A stretch of 7,283 nucleotides of DNA from Planctomycetales bacterium (GTDB lineage Bacteria > Planctomycetota > Planctomycetia > Pirellulales > Thermoguttaceae), in contig SKJM01000683.1 in the NCBI GenBank assembly GCA_007122045.1, forward strand, positions 1 to 7,283, read 5' to 3'. Under the pieces are notes generated by a model. It ran no database searches. It worked only from the letters and a program-made list of their open reading frames with translations, and had not been told where the DNA came from. The position numbers were made by a program, and so were the translations under genes. Below are positions 5,920-7,283 of the stretch, piece after piece; position 1 is the first letter of the stretch, and each line of letters starts with the position of its first letter.

Positions 5920-6071
5920 GACCGTTTGTGCCGAGTTCGACGGCAGTTCCATTTGGTACGGTTCTTCGAGCCGCCGAGACCCAATCGGCTGGGCGCTGCG
6001 GAACCCTCGCGGCCTGCCCATCGTAGTAATTTTCAGTTGAGCACCACTGCCGGAAAGGGGAAAACGGACGC

Positions 6072-7283
6072 ATGCCTTCTGGACGCGACTTCACCACAGG
6101 ACGCCGCGGAAGTGGTACCACCAAGAAAAACGCTTTCTGTTCGTTCTGTCGCAAGAGCTACCGCGACGTCGGCCCGCTGGTCGAGGGGCCGGGCGACGTC
6201 TACATCTGCGGCGAGTGCATCGACCTGTGCCAGTCGATCCTCGAGCAGGAACGCCGCCGCCGCGGCACCAGCAAGCAGCTCTTCACCAAGGTGCTCACCC
6301 CCCGGCAGATCGTCGAGAGGCTCGACCAGTACGTCATCGGCCAGGACCAGGCGAAGAAAGTGCTCGCGGTGGCCGTCCACAGCCATTACAAGCGGCTGAT
6401 GCACGGCACCAGCGGCTCGGAGGTGGAAATCGACAAGTCGAACATCCTGATGATCGGGCCGACCGGGTCGGGCAAGACACTCCTGGCCCAAACGCTCGCC
6501 CGCATCCTCGACGTCCCCTTCGCCATCGGCGACGCCACCACGCTCACCGAGGCCGGTTACGTGGGCGAGGACGTGGAAAACCTGTTGCTGAAGCTGCTCC
6601 ACGCGGCCGATTTCGACCTCGAATCGGCCCAGCGCGGCGTCCTGTACATCGACGAAATCGACAAGATCGGCAAGACCAGCCAGAACGTGTCCATCACCCG
6701 CGACGTCTCCGGCGAAGGCGTCCAGCAGGCATTGCTCAAGATGCTCGAAGGCACCGTGGCCAACGTGCCGCCGCAAGGCGGGCGCAAGCATCCCGAGCAG
6801 CAGTACATCCAGATGGACACCTCGAACATCCTGTTCATCTGCGGCGGCACGTTCGTCGGGCTCGACGACATCATCGGCCGGCGGCTGGGGAAGCGGACCA
6901 TCGGGTTCGGCCAGCAGGGCTCCAACCGCGGCGAGGCCGCCTTGGGCGAGTTGCTCCAGGAGGTGACCAGCGACGACATCCTGCAGTTCGGCCTCATTCC
7001 CGAACTGGTGGGCCGGCTGCCGGTCATCTCGGCCCTCGGCCCGCTCGATGAAGAGGCCCTGGTGCGCATCCTCCGCGAGCCCCGCAACGCGCTGGTGAAG
7101 CAGTACGAGGCGCTGTTCGCCATGGAAAAGGCCGAACTCGGCTTCACCGAGTCGGCGCTTCGGGCCATCGCTCAGCGGGCCATGGAGAAGGACACCGGCG
7201 CCCGGGCGCTTCGGGCGATCATCGAGGACGTGATGCTCGACATCATGTTCGAACTGCCCGAGCAGGCATCCGGGAGCAAGTAC
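6072..7283 (+). CDS. clpX: ATP-dependent Clp protease ATP-binding subunit ClpX (3' truncated by window)
   Basis: ClpX is the AAA+ unfoldase that recognises tagged proteins, unfolds them and feeds them into ClpP in the cytoplasm. The frame stays open for 404 codons to the window edge, with the last roughly 20-40 residues missing. Motifs in order: N-terminal C4 zinc-binding domain (Cys23, Cys26, Cys46, Cys49), IGQDQAK (89-95), Walker A GPTGSGKT (129-136), pore loop GYVGED (162-167), Walker B LYIDEIDK (191-198), second pore loop region near 204-210, RKHP (238-241), the ClpP-binding loop IGFG (277-280), the arginine-finger box [13 protein letters not shown] (306-318) and sensor-2 GARALR (376-381). 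All key residues are present, so it should be active and ClpP-dependent. ATG 6072 is the first possible start after the in-frame TAA at 6027. AAAGGGG (6054-6060) is its ribosome site, with a rather long 11-base spacing. No clpP precedes it. The 152-base spacer contains no clear promoter, so it may share the upstream transcript. Confidence 0.97.
   Translation, partial: MPSGRDFTTGRRGSGTTKKNAFCSFCRKSYRDVGPLVEGPGDVYICGECIDLCQSILEQERRRRGTSKQLFTKVLTPRQIVERLDQYVIGQDQAKKVLAVAVHSHYKRLMHGTSGSEVEIDKSNILMIGPTGSGKTLLAQTLARILDVPFAIGDATTLTEAGYVGEDVENLLLKLLHAADFDLESAQRGVLYIDEIDKIGKTSQNVSITRDVSGEGVQQALLKMLEGTVANVPPQGGRKHPEQQYIQMDTSNILFICGGTFVGLDDIIGRRLGKRTIGFGQQGSNRGEAALGELLQEVTSDDILQFGLIPELVGRLPVISALGPLDEEALVRILREPRNALVKQYEALFAMEKAELGFTESALRAIAQRAMEKDTGARALRAIIEDVMLDIMFELPEQASGSKY

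Noticed and set aside
5969..5990. GCCGA/TCGGC hairpin in the spacer before clpX
   Set aside because: A 5-base-pair stem without a T-run is too weak to call a terminator or regulatory element.
5926..6399. 157-residue plus-strand open frame over the start of clpX
   Set aside because: It is in a different frame from clpX and consists of Ser/Arg/Ala runs. The clpX frame carries every family motif.
1..7283. A novel defence or mobile system hidden in the window
   Set aside because: I see no transposase, integrase, nuclease, toxin-antitoxin pair, CRISPR array or tRNA-attached inverted ends. All sizeable genes are housekeeping or ordinary surface proteins.

Overview
The window is about two-thirds G+C and reads as ordinary chromosome of a Planctomycetota bacterium, probably order Pirellulales. 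This rests on three things: a DUF1559 pseudopilin with the H-x9-DG signature (a family greatly expanded in that phylum), a PEP-CTERM surface protein with an autotransporter-associated beta-strand repeat, and a run of short-leader genes with mixed ATG/TTG starts. The taxonomic call is an inference from family content, not from a marker gene search.

Layout from left to right: (1) The 3' part of a secreted PEP-CTERM protein (1-989, +), entering from outside the window. (2) A 245-base spacer (990-1234) with two tandem TTTCGGA heptamers, two hairpins and a weak promoter candidate. (3) A DUF1559 prepilin-like protein (1235-2257, +), followed by a GC-rich hairpin. (4) thiL, thiamine-monophosphate kinase (2324-3247, +), and closely behind it tsaE, the ATPase of the tRNA t6A machinery (3269-3763, +); these look like one transcription unit. 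(5) A secreted 532-residue protein on the minus strand (5346-3748), made of two copies of a two-domain beta-sandwich unit separated by a Pro/Ala/Glu-rich linker; its last bases overlap the end of tsaE tail-to-tail. (6) A divergent 282-base spacer with a good sigma-70-type promoter candidate. (7) A small membrane protein with a SHOCT-like C-terminus (5629-5919, +). (8) The first 404 codons of clpX (6072 to the right edge, +), whose stop lies beyond the window.

The genes do not form a single pathway. Two surface/secretion genes lie on the left, two housekeeping enzymes (thiamine diphosphate synthesis and tRNA modification) in the middle, an exported modular protein of unknown role on the opposite strand, and the ClpXP unfoldase on the right. 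I found no tRNA, rRNA, CRISPR array, transposase or attachment site. I see no evidence for a new defence or mobile system. The most worthwhile anomalies are the internal AB-AB duplication in the minus-strand protein, the altered ThiL motifs, and the small membrane protein occupying the slot before clpX.
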